Assembly (NCBI GenBank): GCA_022579005.1
Contig: MU401656.1
Span: 1-64,000 of the forward strand
Length of the DNA: 64,000 nt
From: Poronia punctata
Lineage: Eukaryota; Ascomycota; Sordariomycetes; Xylariales; Xylariaceae
Reading direction: 5' to 3'
Shown here: positions 42,380 to 53,660 of the stretch, in pieces
Layout: each line of letters opens with the position of its first letter
Numbering within the stretch: position 1 is the stretch's first letter
Translations under genes and position numbers: made by a program
Notes under the pieces: generated by a model
The model's input: the letters and a program-made list of their open reading frames with translations, nothing else
Told to the model about the DNA's origin: nothing
Databases searched by the model: none

Positions 42380-43300
42380 ATATTATATTATTATTATAAT
42401 AAGTTAGCTAAGTATAAATTTAAACTATAGTATGCTAATATTTGTAAGCTTTTAAAAAAAAGGTATTATAATCCTTTAAATTATTTAAGCAAAAAGATCT
42501 TTTTATAAAAATCCTAAAGCTACTAAATATATAATAACTTACTTAAATATTGCTAAAAAAGCATATAGCAGCGTTATTTATATTAAAATAAAATTGCTTA
42601 AACTTTGCAACTAGCTTATAATTAAGCTAATTATTTTTTTATTTAAATAATAATAAATAAATTAAATAAGTTAGTATACTAGCTTACTATAGTAAAAGAT
42701 ATATAAGACTATTATACTAAATATATAAAATGTGCTAAATTTAGTTTAGCAGTCTTAAAAGCTTTTAATTTTTTAATTATTATAAGAGCACTATTTTATA
42801 TAATTATTATAAACTTTATTAAACTATTTTTTAAAACTAAAAATAAAAACTAATACTATTTTTTAATAATTAACTATTTTAATTATTTTGCTTAAGCATT
42901 TAAAATAAAAGATTACTTAAAACTTATAGCTAAAAAAAAAGTAACTAAATAAATATATTTTATAAGCATAATACTATTAAATATTTATGCTAATTTTAAA
43001 AAAGCATTTATTTTAAAAACTTTTAGTTATATACTAAAAAGATTTAGTACTAAACTAATAAATGTGCTATTAAAATCTTATAAGTTAGTTAGTATAATTA
43101 AAGCTTATATAAAAATCTTTTAATAAATTTTTAAAAAGCTTATACTTAAAAGTAAAAAATTTAATAACTAAAACTAACGTTTGCTAACAATAATTGCTTA
43201 ATATAATAAACAAGTTATAAAGTTTATTAAATTATTTTTTATAAAAATACTATATAGTATTTTATTTTATAAACCTTTAAAAGCACAGTTTTTATTAGCA
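42380..43300 (+). pseudogene. Ghost integrase of element 2
   Basis: At about 42868 the plus frame reads NYFNYFA(stop)AFKIKDY, comparable to the VDYFSRFxWA...KKAD-type start of an integrase core, and at about 43074 SYKLVSIIKAYIKIF followed by LFFIKILYSILFYKPL, comparable to the SHKSVGMIEKxNxIL...GYSPxEIxxGxxP stretch of fungal Ty3/gypsy integrases. The fit is by pattern only, through many RIP-type stops. Confidence 0.5.
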
Positions 43301-43804
43301 AACTAAAAAGACTTAAAAAGCTTACTAGCTTTAAAAAAGTTTATTTTACTATTTAAAAATAAGCTTTTGCAATTTTAAGATTACTTAATAATAAGTTTAT
43401 AAGCTTTGTATAAAAAAATATTAAAAAAAATAAATATTAAACAAAAGCTTTAAAAATACTAGTATAATATAAAAATTTTTAAAATCTAGGTTAATAACTT
43501 TATTATACTATTATAAAACAGTAAATTTTAAAAGTTAATACTTTGCTAAAAAAGTTTATTTATTATTAAAAAACACTTTAAAAAACTATTATTTTATTTA
43601 ATAAATTTAAATAGCTTACTAATAGCTTTATATAACTATTATAAAAATTTATTAAAAGTCTTTAAGCTAAAAGAAAGCTACCTACGTACTATAAAAAATC
43701 TTTTTTTGCTAATAAAAGCTAATATTTAGTTAAAATAATTTAGTAGTTTTATTTTTTTTTATTATTATAGCAAGGGCGCTGCACTTTTTTTGTCTTATTT
43801 TATT

Positions 43805-44053
43805 AGCTTAGTAAAAGTGTAAATTTAGCAAAAAAAAGAGTTTAATCCTTTAGACCTACTTTAATAAAAAAAAAAAGGCTATTACTTCCTTTATACCTAT
43901 CATTTTAAGGTTATAACCCTTTTATTATTAAGACCCACTTAAACCTTATTTTAAAGGGTACTTATTAATTTATTTACATTTAGACAAATACATAGAAAAT
44001 ACATCACCTTGTTTCCAACTTCTAATTCCCCTTGCAGATCTCCCATCTTTTCT
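43805..44053 (+). repeat. 3' LTR of element 2 (249 bp)
   Basis: This is the partner of 36695-36943. Its distal half (about 43980-44053) retains many C and G, in contrast to the AT-saturated proximal half. Confidence 0.87.
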
Positions 44054-44058
44054 GTCTT
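44054..44058. repeat. Target-site duplication GTCTT, right copy (element 2)
   Basis: This matches 36690-36694. Confidence 0.7.
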
Positions 44059-44286
44059 AGGTCCGGGGTTTTGAACTCCGGCGTCGGCTAGCAAAAACAC
44101 GCGGAGTCATCACCAGACCCGCATCAACAGCGCAAGGCAGATTAAATAAATTAATAAATAAATAGTAATACCGGCGTAACGCGTTGTATACGCTTATTTC
44201 ATGCACACCTTGAACAATATATATTTTACTAAAAGCTTTCGCTCTGCTCCTAGCAAAGAATTATCCTATCCGTGAAAGCAGGTACC

Positions 44287-45466
44287 ATGGCTTCCGCCAC
44301 AACAACGCCACACTCCCTGCGGTACGGGTGGATCGGCCTCGGCAGCATGGGCGCCGCCATGGCAAAAAACGTGCACACGTATCTACAATCACAAAAGTCA
44401 AGCATCGAGCCGCTCCGCTTCTACAATCGCACCCCCTCGCGCGGCGACGCACTTGAGGGCCTAGGCGGCAAGCGCTGTGCTTCCGTCGCGGAGCTGGTGC
44501 GCCATAGCGACGTCGTCTTTATCTCGGCGAGCGACGATGCAGCCGTGGAATCCATCGTCAACCAGATCATTGCCGTCGGGGAAGAAAGGGCGCTAAATGG
44601 CAAGATGGTGCTTGACACCACCACCATCCACCCGGACACGACACGCGAGATGGCGGCAAGACTGACCGCGCACGGCGTGCACTTCGCCGCGACGCCCGTG
44701 TTCGGCAGCACGCCCGTGGCTGACCAGGGCGAGCTCCTCGTTGCCTTTGCAGGCCCGGAACACGTGTACGAGGTCGTCGCGCCGTTGATCAGGAACTCGA
44801 TCGCAAGGGAGATCCTTCGGGTTGGGCCAGAACCGGAGAAGGCGACGCTATTGAAGACTACAGGGTGAGTTGTCGGCCACGACGCGCGACACGGGCAGAA
44901 GCTGTGGCGTGGTGGTTTTCTAACATGGTTTAATACAGAAATTTCATGATGGCGAGCCTCAGTACGTGTAACCCCTTTACTGTATCCAACCCAAAGAAAG
45001 CGTGAATTGAGAGAGAGAAGGGTTAAGGGACAACGATGACTAGCTGAGCCGATAGCCTGATTAATCAATCACAGTGGAGATCATCGCCGAGGCGCACGTT
45101 TTCGCCGAGAAAACAGGACTAGGCGCTGACGTGCTAGAGAGGCTCCTCGAGCTCAACTTCGGCACCGTCGCCCACACTGACTCGATCCGGATGACGACGG
45201 GGGTCTACATGCCTGCGAAAGGCGAAGCGCCCTGGTCCAACCTCAACCTAGCGCTCAAGGACGTCGGACATGGCGTGGACAGCGCCAAGCGGGCGGGCGT
45301 GAGCCTAAAGGTGGCTGAGACCGCGCTTGAACACCTAAGGAGGGCGAAGACATACTCGGACGAGAACGACGGACGCCCGCTTGACTCTTCCTCGCTATAT
45401 GGAGTTGTGCGGCAGGATTCTGGACTTGATTTTAAGACCGATTACGTTAAGAAGCGGGATAGATAA
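44287..45466 (+). CDS. NAD-dependent beta-hydroxyacid dehydrogenase (3-hydroxyisobutyrate dehydrogenase / 6-PGDH-like)
   Basis: Exons 44287-44864, 44939-44961 (23 nt) and 45075-45466, with introns of 74 and 113 nt, give 330 residues, the family's usual size. The start is MASATTTPHSLRYG. The Rossmann loop GWIGLGSMG (residues about 14-22) is the NAD(P) site, followed by FYNRTPSRG. The substrate loop lies around DTTTIHPDTTREM and ATPVFGSTPVAD. The catalytic Lys is expected in LLKTTGNFMM, which is split by intron 1; EIIAEAHVFAEKTGL begins the helical C-terminal domain. Members reduce or oxidise small beta-hydroxyacids or semialdehydes. The gene sits on a 1.8-kb GC island between RIP-affected blocks, starts 234 bp after the 3' LTR of element 2 and is intact. 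Confidence 0.88.
44939..44961 (+). other. 23-nt microexon of the beta-hydroxyacid dehydrogenase
   Basis: It is preceded by TAATACAG and followed by GTACGTG. It contributes NFMMASL and bridges two exons whose phases only match if it is included, giving the conserved run TGNFMMASLMEIIAEA. Confidence 0.82.
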
Positions 45467-45880
45467 TAAGAGGGATATACGAGGCGCTTATAAGGTAGGG
45501 TGTTTGCTTAATAGAGTACTTTAGAGAGCAACAGTGTTGGGGTGTATAGTAGGTATTACGTTGAGATCAAATGTCCGCCGGGACAATCCAAGTCAATCAA
45601 CCTACTTGGCACAATGGTATGAGCTGTAGCCTTTGTATAAAACCTGTATGCGCTTTCCTATCGCGCCGCAACTACATTGCTAAAGAACGATGTGTTTGAT
45701 TCGGCGACAAGCGATAAAAAGGAACAAGAATTTCTACGCTATACACACATACAAGCCACATTGCTAACGCTACATTACCTTTGTTTACGTTACTAAAAAC
45801 AAGAGTTGAAAATGCCCGAGTGCCTAAGTTTATAAGGGATATAGTGTTAAAACTAAGCAGATTAGCTAAATTGTATATAT
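45467..45880. other. Downstream flank of the dehydrogenase gene
   Basis: This is balanced-GC non-coding DNA grading into the AT block. The short frames here (45672-45938 minus, 45781-46023 plus) run into AT-rich repeat sequence and are not supported as genes. Confidence 0.5.
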
Positions 45881-46832
45881 TAATTAATATATGCATAAAA
45901 AGGAAAATCTTCTTTTTATTATATTTTTTTTTATACAAAATAGGTAAAAAAGAACTTTTTATAAAAAATTTTTTTTTTATAGTAGTTTTTATTATAGCTA
46001 TAAATAATACTTTTAATTTATAATATTATAGCTTTTATAATAATAGTTATAAATATTTAAATTATTTTAAATTATTTTTTTAGTTTTTTTATACTTTTAT
46101 AATAATAAGCTAGTTAACTTTAATTATATACTTTTAATATTAATTAAATTAATTTGCTTTAAAAAGCTTGCTTATTTATTTTATATTAAAACTTTATAAA
46201 GCTATTAGCTATTATTAAATTTATTAGTATATAAACTATTTAAAGCGTTTTATTAATTATTTTTTAATATAATTAATAATTTTATATATTAATATATTAT
46301 AATTTTATTTTAAGTATTATAATGTTTTTATTTATTAAACTAATAGTTTACTAGTTATTATATTAAATAGTAATATACTTTAATTTTAAATTAATATTAA
46401 GCTTAGTAATAAAGTAACTAATAAATATTGCTTTTTTTATAGCTTAAGCTAATATAAAAAGTTTTGCTTTAATAGTAAAAGTAATAATAATATTTTATTT
46501 ATTTGCTTTTTATTTAAGAAAACTTTTAAAAAAGTATAATATATGCTTATAAGCTTTTTTAGTTAATAGTATTGTTTATAAATAATAAATTGCTAGCTAT
46601 TTTAAGCTTATTTTTATTTTAAAGTAGCTTAATAAATTTTATAATAGTTAATAGCATTTTATTAAAAAGGTTATTTAACTTATATATTTTTTTAATATAT
46701 ATAGCTTATAATAGTTAAATTAAACCTTGTTTATAATTTTAAATAATTTTTATACTTAAAAAGTATTTTAATTTATAACTTTTAATTAGTTAATATTTAC
46801 TTTTTAAGCTTATTAATTTACTTTATCTCTAA

Positions 46833-47272
46833 TGCTAATAAGTTACAATTATTATTTAATGTTTTAACTTAGTTAAAAAATTTTGGTTTTTTATATAAAA
46901 TATTTAACCTTTGCCTTATACCTTACTACTTACTATAACGCTTACTTTAAACCTTTTTTTAACCTAACTAATATTTTTAGTGCTAATAGGTTATAATTAC
47001 TATTTAATATTTTAATTTAGTTAAAAACCTTTAGTTTTTTATATAAACTATTTAACTTTTACTTTATACTTTACTACTTACTATAGCGTTTACTTTAAAC
47101 CTTTTTTTAACTTAACTAATATTTTTAGTGCTAATAAGTTATAATTACTATTTAATATTTTAACTTAGTTAAATTTTTTTAGTTTTTTATATAAACTACT
47201 TAACTTTTGCCTTATATTTTACTACTTATTATAACGCTTACTTTAAACCTTTTTTTAACTTAACTAATATTA
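46833..47272. repeat. Three tandem copies of a 148-bp repeat
   Basis: TGCTAATA anchors recur at 46833, 46981 and 47129, exactly 148 bp apart, each followed by a TTAATATTTTAACTTAG-like segment and an ACTACTTACTATAACGCTTA-like segment. Confidence 0.85.
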
Positions 47273-48240
47273 ATTTACTTTATAGGTTTATAATAGCGCA
47301 AGTTTTTTAACTTAGTTAAAAAAGATTTTTATTTTCTATATAAACTATATAGCCTATATAGCTAATACCTGCGCGCTTTACCTTGCACTACTATACTTTA
47401 TAGCAATATATTTTTTTATTTTCTAAGTTAAAATATATACTTTATATAGCTAATTAAAACATATAAAATATGTTTTTATTGTTTTAACTTTATATACTGT
47501 TTTTATTGCTTTTTTTAAAAAGTTGTAAAAATAGTATTATATTAACTGCTATTATATTAAAAAACCTGTACTTTAACTATATATATTGTTATTAAGCTCT
47601 TTGCCTCTTTATAGCGCATTAGTTTAATTATGTGTTGCTACCTTTGCAAAATTTCTGCGGTTATATTATAGCTTTTGTTTTATATCAATTTACTTTATAG
47701 GTTTATAACAGCGCAGGTTTTCTAACTTAGTTAAATTTTTTTTTTGTTTTCTACACAGACCACACAGCCTACACAGCCAATACCTGCGCGCCCTACCCTG
47801 CACCACTACACCCTACAGCAACATATCAATTTACTTTATAGGTTTATAACAGCGCAGGTTTTCTAACTTAGTCAAATTTTTTTTTTGTTTTTTATACAGA
47901 CCACACAGCCTACACAGCCAATACCTGCGCGCCCTACCCTGCACTACTACACCTTACAACAACATATTCCTATATTTTCCAGGTTAAAATATATACTTTA
48001 TATAGCTAATTAAAACATATAAAACATGTTTTTATTATTTTAACTTTACGTACTATTTTTATTGCTTTTTTTAAAAGTTGTAAACGTAGTATTGTATTAA
48101 CTACTATTATATTAAAAAACCTATACTTTAACTATATATATTATTGTTAAGCCCCTTGCTTATTTATAGCGCATTAGTTTAATTATATATTACTACCTTT
48201 GCAAAATTTTTATAGTTATATTGCAGCCCTTATTTTATAT
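47268..48240. repeat. 141-bp repeats within a 415-bp tandem duplication
   Basis: A 141-bp unit starting TATCAATTTACTTTATAGG occurs at 47683 and 47824, and a more AT-mutated copy starts at 47268. The sequence after the first copy (to 47682) is repeated after the third (to about 48240), so a roughly 415-bp segment is duplicated with an extra 141-bp unit between. The two later copies keep GC-rich stretches such as CCTGCGCGCCCTACCCTGCA that are rare in this block. Confidence 0.83.
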
Positions 48241-48625
48241 AGTTTATTAGTTTAATTATATATTACTACCTTTGCTTTATTTTGTAGTTATGTTGCAGCT
48301 TTTAGTTTTATATAGCTTATTAGCTAGATTTTATATTATATCTTTTGTAAATATTTACTTTTATATTGCAGTTATATTATAGCCCTTAATTCTATATAGC
48401 TTATTAGCTAGATTTTATATTGCATCCTTTATAAGTCTTTACTTTTATATTAAAGTTATATTATAGCCTTTAGTTTTATATAGCTTATTAGCTAAATTCT
48501 ATATTATATTTTTTACAAGTCTTTACTTTTATATTATAATTATATTATAACTTTTGTTTTATATAGCTTATTAAGCAGGTTATATATTACATCCTTTGCA
48601 AGTCTCTACCTTTATATTACAGTTT
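48230..48625. repeat. Tandem repeat of about 84 bp, four to five copies
   Basis: The anchor TATAGCTTATTA recurs at 48311, 48395, 48479 and 48562, with a diverged copy at about 48237; each unit also has a CTTTTATATTRYAGTTATA stretch. Confidence 0.78.
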
Positions 48626-48799
48626 TAAAAACTAAAAATAATAATAACAGCAGCAAAATAAAAGCAGAGATTTTAATACAGCAATAACTTTAGCGTGCTT
48701 AAGCTTTTATATAAAAATAAAAGGGCTAAAGCTAATACTAGTAATATAAAATATTAAAAATAAATTAAAAAAACAAAGTTAAAAAACTTAATAGTACAA

Positions 48800-49205
48800 T
48801 TAAAGTTTTTAAAAAAAATATTAAAAAACTTTAAGCTAAAGTTTAAAAACTTAAAAAAAGACTTTATTAAAAAACACTTAAGCAAGTAAAAAGAAAATAT
48901 TAAAAAACTTTAAGCTAAAGTTTAAAAATTTAAAAAAAAACTTTATTAAAAAACACTTAAGCAAGTAAAAAAAAAATATTAAAAAACTTTAAGCTAAAGT
49001 TTAAAAATTTAAAAAGAAACTTTATTAAAAAACACTTAAGCAAGTAAAAAAAAAATATTAAAAAACTTTAAGCTAAAGTTTAAAAACTTAAAAGAAAACT
49101 TTATTAAAAAACACTTAAGCAAGTAAAAAAAAAATATTAAAAAACTTTAAGCTAAAGTTTAAAAACTTAAAAAAAAACTTTATTAAAAAATACCTAAGCA
49201 AGTAA
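48800..49205. repeat. Five tandem copies of a 79-bp repeat
   Basis: CACTTAAGCAAGTAAA (or TACCTAAGCAAGTAAA) recurs at 48875, 48954, 49033, 49112 and 49191, exactly 79 bp apart. The copies are nearly identical, differing by A/G at a few sites, which is less divergence than the surroundings suggest. Confidence 0.88.
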
Positions 49206-50904
49206 AAGTTAATAATACTTACTTTTATTTTAAGCTAACGCTATACTTTTTTTTTATTAAGTACTAACTATTTTTTAGCTATAAAGTATATTAATAAAAA
49301 AGTTACTTAATGCTTTTAGCAATATAAAAACTAAAGCAAATTATAGGTTATATAAAGAAATTTATAACTAAGCATGTAAGCAAAGCATTATATTTTAAAA
49401 TCTTAAAAATATTTATTTAAATTTAAAAATAAACATAATATATTATTTATTTTACCTTTTATTTTATATAGCTTATTAAGCAAATTATATATATTACATC
49501 TTTTATAAGTTTTTACTTTAATATATTTTTATTATGTTTATATTATTACTTTTGCAATATTAAATTTATTTTTTATTATTAAAACAATACATCTTTTTAC
49601 TTTATAATACTTATTTTCTACTTATTATTTTATTAGTTACGTATATATATATTATTTAATTAATAGCATAGTAATTATATTTTGCTAAAAGTACTTTAAA
49701 GTTAAAAATGCAAACTAATTAAATACGCTAATTATAGTACTTAATTAACTTTTATTTTATATTATTTTACTTTATTCTAAGTATATTAAAGTATATTTAA
49801 AGTATATAACTAAAAAAAAAGTAAGCTACTATAAAACTTATACTTTTAATATTACTAACTTATTATAAAAATAGTATAAAAAAGCAGCAATGTTTTTATA
49901 AACTAATATAATTACTATGCTATTAAATAAATAGCTTTTAATTTTATTTTGTTTATTTATAGCGTTTATATTATTACTTTTTAATAATACCTACTTTAAA
50001 ATTAAAAAGTAAGTATACTATTTTATTTTATATTATAAACCTTTACTTTTACTAATTTTATTTATATTATTACTTATATATAGCGCTTGCTTTAATTTAA
50101 TTTATTAGTAGTTTTTATATTATAACTTTTATATAGCGCTTGCTTTAATTTACTTTATTAGTAGTTTTTATATTATAACTTTTATATAGCGCTTGCTTTA
50201 ATTTAATTTATTAGTAATTTTTATATTAAAACTTTTATATAGCTTTTACTTTAATATAGTTTTACTTTATATTATAACTTTTATAGTACTGCTTTTATTA
50301 GTTATATATATATTATAACCCTTGCTTTTATTTAGCATATTACGTATATAATAGTTTACTTAGTTAAGTATTTATTATAATTTTAATTTTAGTATAAAGC
50401 AAATTTTAAATTATTATTATTAAAGTATTTATTTGCATTATTTTATATAAACCTTTTAATATAACTTTTTATTTATGCTAATATTTATTTAAGTTATTTT
50501 ATAATTATTATAATACTTAGCTTATTAGTTATATTTATATTATAACTATTATATATATTTAGCTTACTTAATAGTATAATTTTTTTAGTATTATAGCTAG
50601 CCTTTATATATAAGTACTTATTATTTAGGCATACTTATACTTAAGCTTTTATATATATTTAAATTACTAGGCTTTTTAGTTATAAAGCTTTATTTAATAC
50701 TATAAGTATATAATAAGCAGCTAGTTTATTAATATTTTTAAAATTAAATTTTTTGCTTAGCTTAGTAGGCTAGCTTATTTATTAGTTACCCTTTTTTACT
50801 ATATTAATTTAAATCTACTTAAAAATTTTTAGCATTATTTTAAGTATTTAGTATTTAAATTTATAGTTGCTATTTATTTTTACTAATATATATTATACCT
50901 TATT

Positions 50905-50947
50905 AAAAACTAAATATTTATAAGCGCAATAAATATTTAGTTTTTTA
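50905..50947. repeat. Hairpin AAAAACTAAATATTTAT...AATATTTAGTTTTTTA, copy 1
   Basis: This is an inverted repeat with arms of about 17 nt and a loop of about 10 nt. The same arms recur at 58099, 59487, 61657 and 63044. Confidence 0.8.
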
Positions 50948-52189
50948 CCTCTTTTATAAACCTTTATATATTTATTTATATACTGCTTTTTTACTAGTAT
51001 ATATATATATTTAGTTTAGTATACCTTTATAACCTTAATATTTTTTATATATAGCCTTTTTATATTTTTTATTTATTTTAATATAATATATAATATTTAA
51101 AATATACTTTTAAATTATTATTAATAATTAAAGTATATTATTAACAAATACTTTTATATTTATTATTATATATAACATTTATTATTAAATTTTTTTAACG
51201 TGTTTTAGTTTAACTTTAAACCTTAAGCCTATTTACTACTAACTATACTAAATTTATAAAATTATTTTTATAATATCTTTTTTTATAATTAGCTTAATTT
51301 TTTATTTTATTACTAATATATTTAGCATTTTTTTAATTACTATATATATTTATTAGTTTATTTATAATTACTAGTATATAAAAGTTATAAAAATTATATA
51401 ATTTTTTTAAGTACTATGCTTATTTTAAATATTAAATAATCTTATTGCTATTAAAAAAAAAAAAAGTAATAATAACTTACTATGCTTTATAAACAAGCAG
51501 CAAGCTTAAATTTTTATTTTTACGTTGTTTTAAGCATTATTGCTACTATAATTTTATTTAATTTACTTATAATCTTTTATTTTATTAATTTTTACTAACT
51601 TTTTTAAAGTTTTTATTAGCATTTTTAATATAGTTTATAGCCTAGTTTTATTTTACTATTTAGTAGTAAATATTTATAAAAATAGTTTTTTTTTTACTTT
51701 ACTTCTTTTTTTTTTTAATTATTATTATTTTCTTAGCTTTACTTTTAAGTTATTTAAAATAGTTTTATTTAACTTTTTTTTTACTTATTACTATATATAG
51801 TTAATACTTTATAACTTTTTATTAGCTTATTTATTTAATTTTTAACTTAAAATAATAACTACTTTATATTGCTGCTTTATATTATATTAAATATTATACT
51901 ATATTTATTTACTTTGCTTAATTTTAACTAACTTAGTAATTTAAGCATAACTACTATTTTTAGTTTATTTTTATTTATAGCTAATATATATATAAACATG
52001 TATTTTTTTAATAACTATACTACTTTATTATATTTAACTTATTTTTTTAATTTTATTAATTACTTTTTACTTATATTTAAAAACACGCTTAATTTTTTAC
52101 TTAAAAACTACTAACTTTACTTTAATAATACTTTATTTTTTAAACTTGCTGCTGCTAGGCTTAATAATAATAATAATAATAATAATATT

Positions 52190-52890
52190 TAATTTTTTAA
52201 ACTTGTTTTTTTTAAGCTTAATAAATGCTAGTTTTTTAAACTTGCTTTTTTTAAGCTAAATAAAAAAACATTTTTTAAACCTGCCTTTTTTAGGCCTAAT
52301 AAAAAAACATTTTTTAAACTAGCCCTTTTTAGGCCTAACAAGAGAACATTTTTTAAACTTACTCCTTTTAGGCCTAATAAATGCTAGTTTTTTAAACTTG
52401 CCCTTTTTAAGCTTAACAAAAGGACATTTTTTAAACCTGCCCCTTTTAGGCCTAACAAAAAAACATTTTCTAAACCTACCTTTTCTAAGCCTAACAAAAA
52501 AACATTTTTTAAACTTGCTTTTTTTAAGCTTAATAAATGCTAGTCTTTTAAACTTGCTTTTTTTAAGCCTAACAAATGCTAGTTTTTTAAACCTACCTTT
52601 TTTAGGCTTAATAAAAAAATATTTTTTAAACTAGCTTTTTTTAGCCTTAACAAATGCTAGTTTTTTAAACTTGCTCCTTTTAAGCTTAATAAAAAAATAT
52701 TTTTTAAATTAGCTTCTTTTAGCTTTAATAAATACTAGTTTTTTAAACTAGCTTCTCTTAGGCCTAACAAAGGCCAGTTTCTTAAACCTGCCTTTTTTAG
52801 GCCTAATAAATGCTAGTTTTTTAAACTAGCTTTTTTTAGGCTTAATAAAAGCTAGTTTTTTAAACTTGCCCCTTTTAAGCCTAATAAAAA
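52190..52890. repeat. 39-bp minisatellite, about 18 copies
   Basis: The anchor TAAAC recurs every 39 bp (52393, 52432, 52471, 52510, 52549, 52588 and so on). Units contain AGGCCT or AAGCTT and alternate AACAAAAAAACATT with AATAAATGCTAGTT. Because 39 is a multiple of three, part of the array (52398-52634) stays open and would encode a 13-residue Leu/Phe-rich repeat; I regard this as a by-product of the array. Confidence 0.87.
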
Positions 52891-53223
52891 ACTATTACTG
52901 CCTACTTTATTAATATTTAATAAGCAATATAATTATAAGCTCTTATAAATAAAAAAAAAAAAAAAACTTATATTATAATAAAGTAGTTTAAATATAAAAT
53001 AATAAAAAATTAAGGTATATATAAAACAAAAAGTAATTAAAGCAAATAATAATAATTTTTTTTAAAAATTTGTTAGCTTTAGCTATTAGCTAAGCAACAA
53101 TATACTTGCTTTACTTGCTGCCTTTATTATTATTGTTTTTAAAAATAATATATTTTTTAAAAACAGCACATTTTTTAAAAACAATAATAACAACATATCT
53201 TTTAAATAAAACTACTTTATTAG

Positions 53224-53660
53224 TTTTAATAACATATTCTTTAAATAAAACTACTTTATTATTTTTAATAATATATTTTTAAATAATAACAGCAGCAATA
53301 CCCTTTTTAAACGCAACCTTGCTATTATTTTTAATAATATATTTTTAAACTATAATAGTAGCAATACCTCTTTTAAATGCAACTTTACTATTGCTTTTAA
53401 TAATATATTTTTAAACTATAACAATAGCAACACTTTTTTTAAACGTAACCTTACTATTGCTTTTAATAACATATTTTTAAATTATAATAGTAGCAACACC
53501 TTTTTTAAACACAACTTTGCTATTGCTTTTAATAATATATTTTTAAACTATAACAGTAGCAATACTTTTTTTAAACCTAACCTTATTATTAATTTTAATA
53601 ACATATTTTTTAAATATAACCTTTTTATTACTTTTAACAACATATTTTTTAAATTTAATA
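53224..53660. repeat. 66-bp tandem repeat, about five to six copies
   Basis: TTTTAATAAYATAT recurs at 53263, 53329, 53395, 53461, 53527 and 53593, 66 bp apart, each unit containing a (T/C)AGTAGCAAYACC-like and an AACGYAACYTT-like segment. Confidence 0.85.

Larger units (their letters stand above)
36695..44053 (+). mobile_element. Full-length RIP-mutated LTR retrotransposon (element 2)
   Basis: The element is 7359 bp, with 249-bp direct terminal repeats (36695-36943 and 43805-44053) and a 5-bp target duplication GTCTT. The interior is AT-saturated with no open frame. Relics near the 3' end on the plus strand look like a retroviral-type integrase, which gives the orientation. The LTR ends read AG...CT under this boundary choice instead of TG...CA. 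LTR length and sequence differ from element 1, so it is a second family. Confidence 0.85.

Noticed and set aside
45781..46023. 80-codon Phe/Ile/Lys-rich frame
   Set aside because: The composition is that of poly-A/T repeat DNA and the frame crosses the boundary into the AT block.
52398..52634. Frame encoding a Leu/Phe-rich 13-residue repeat
   Set aside because: It follows from a 39-bp minisatellite in RIP-like debris; many other units of the same array contain stops in this frame.
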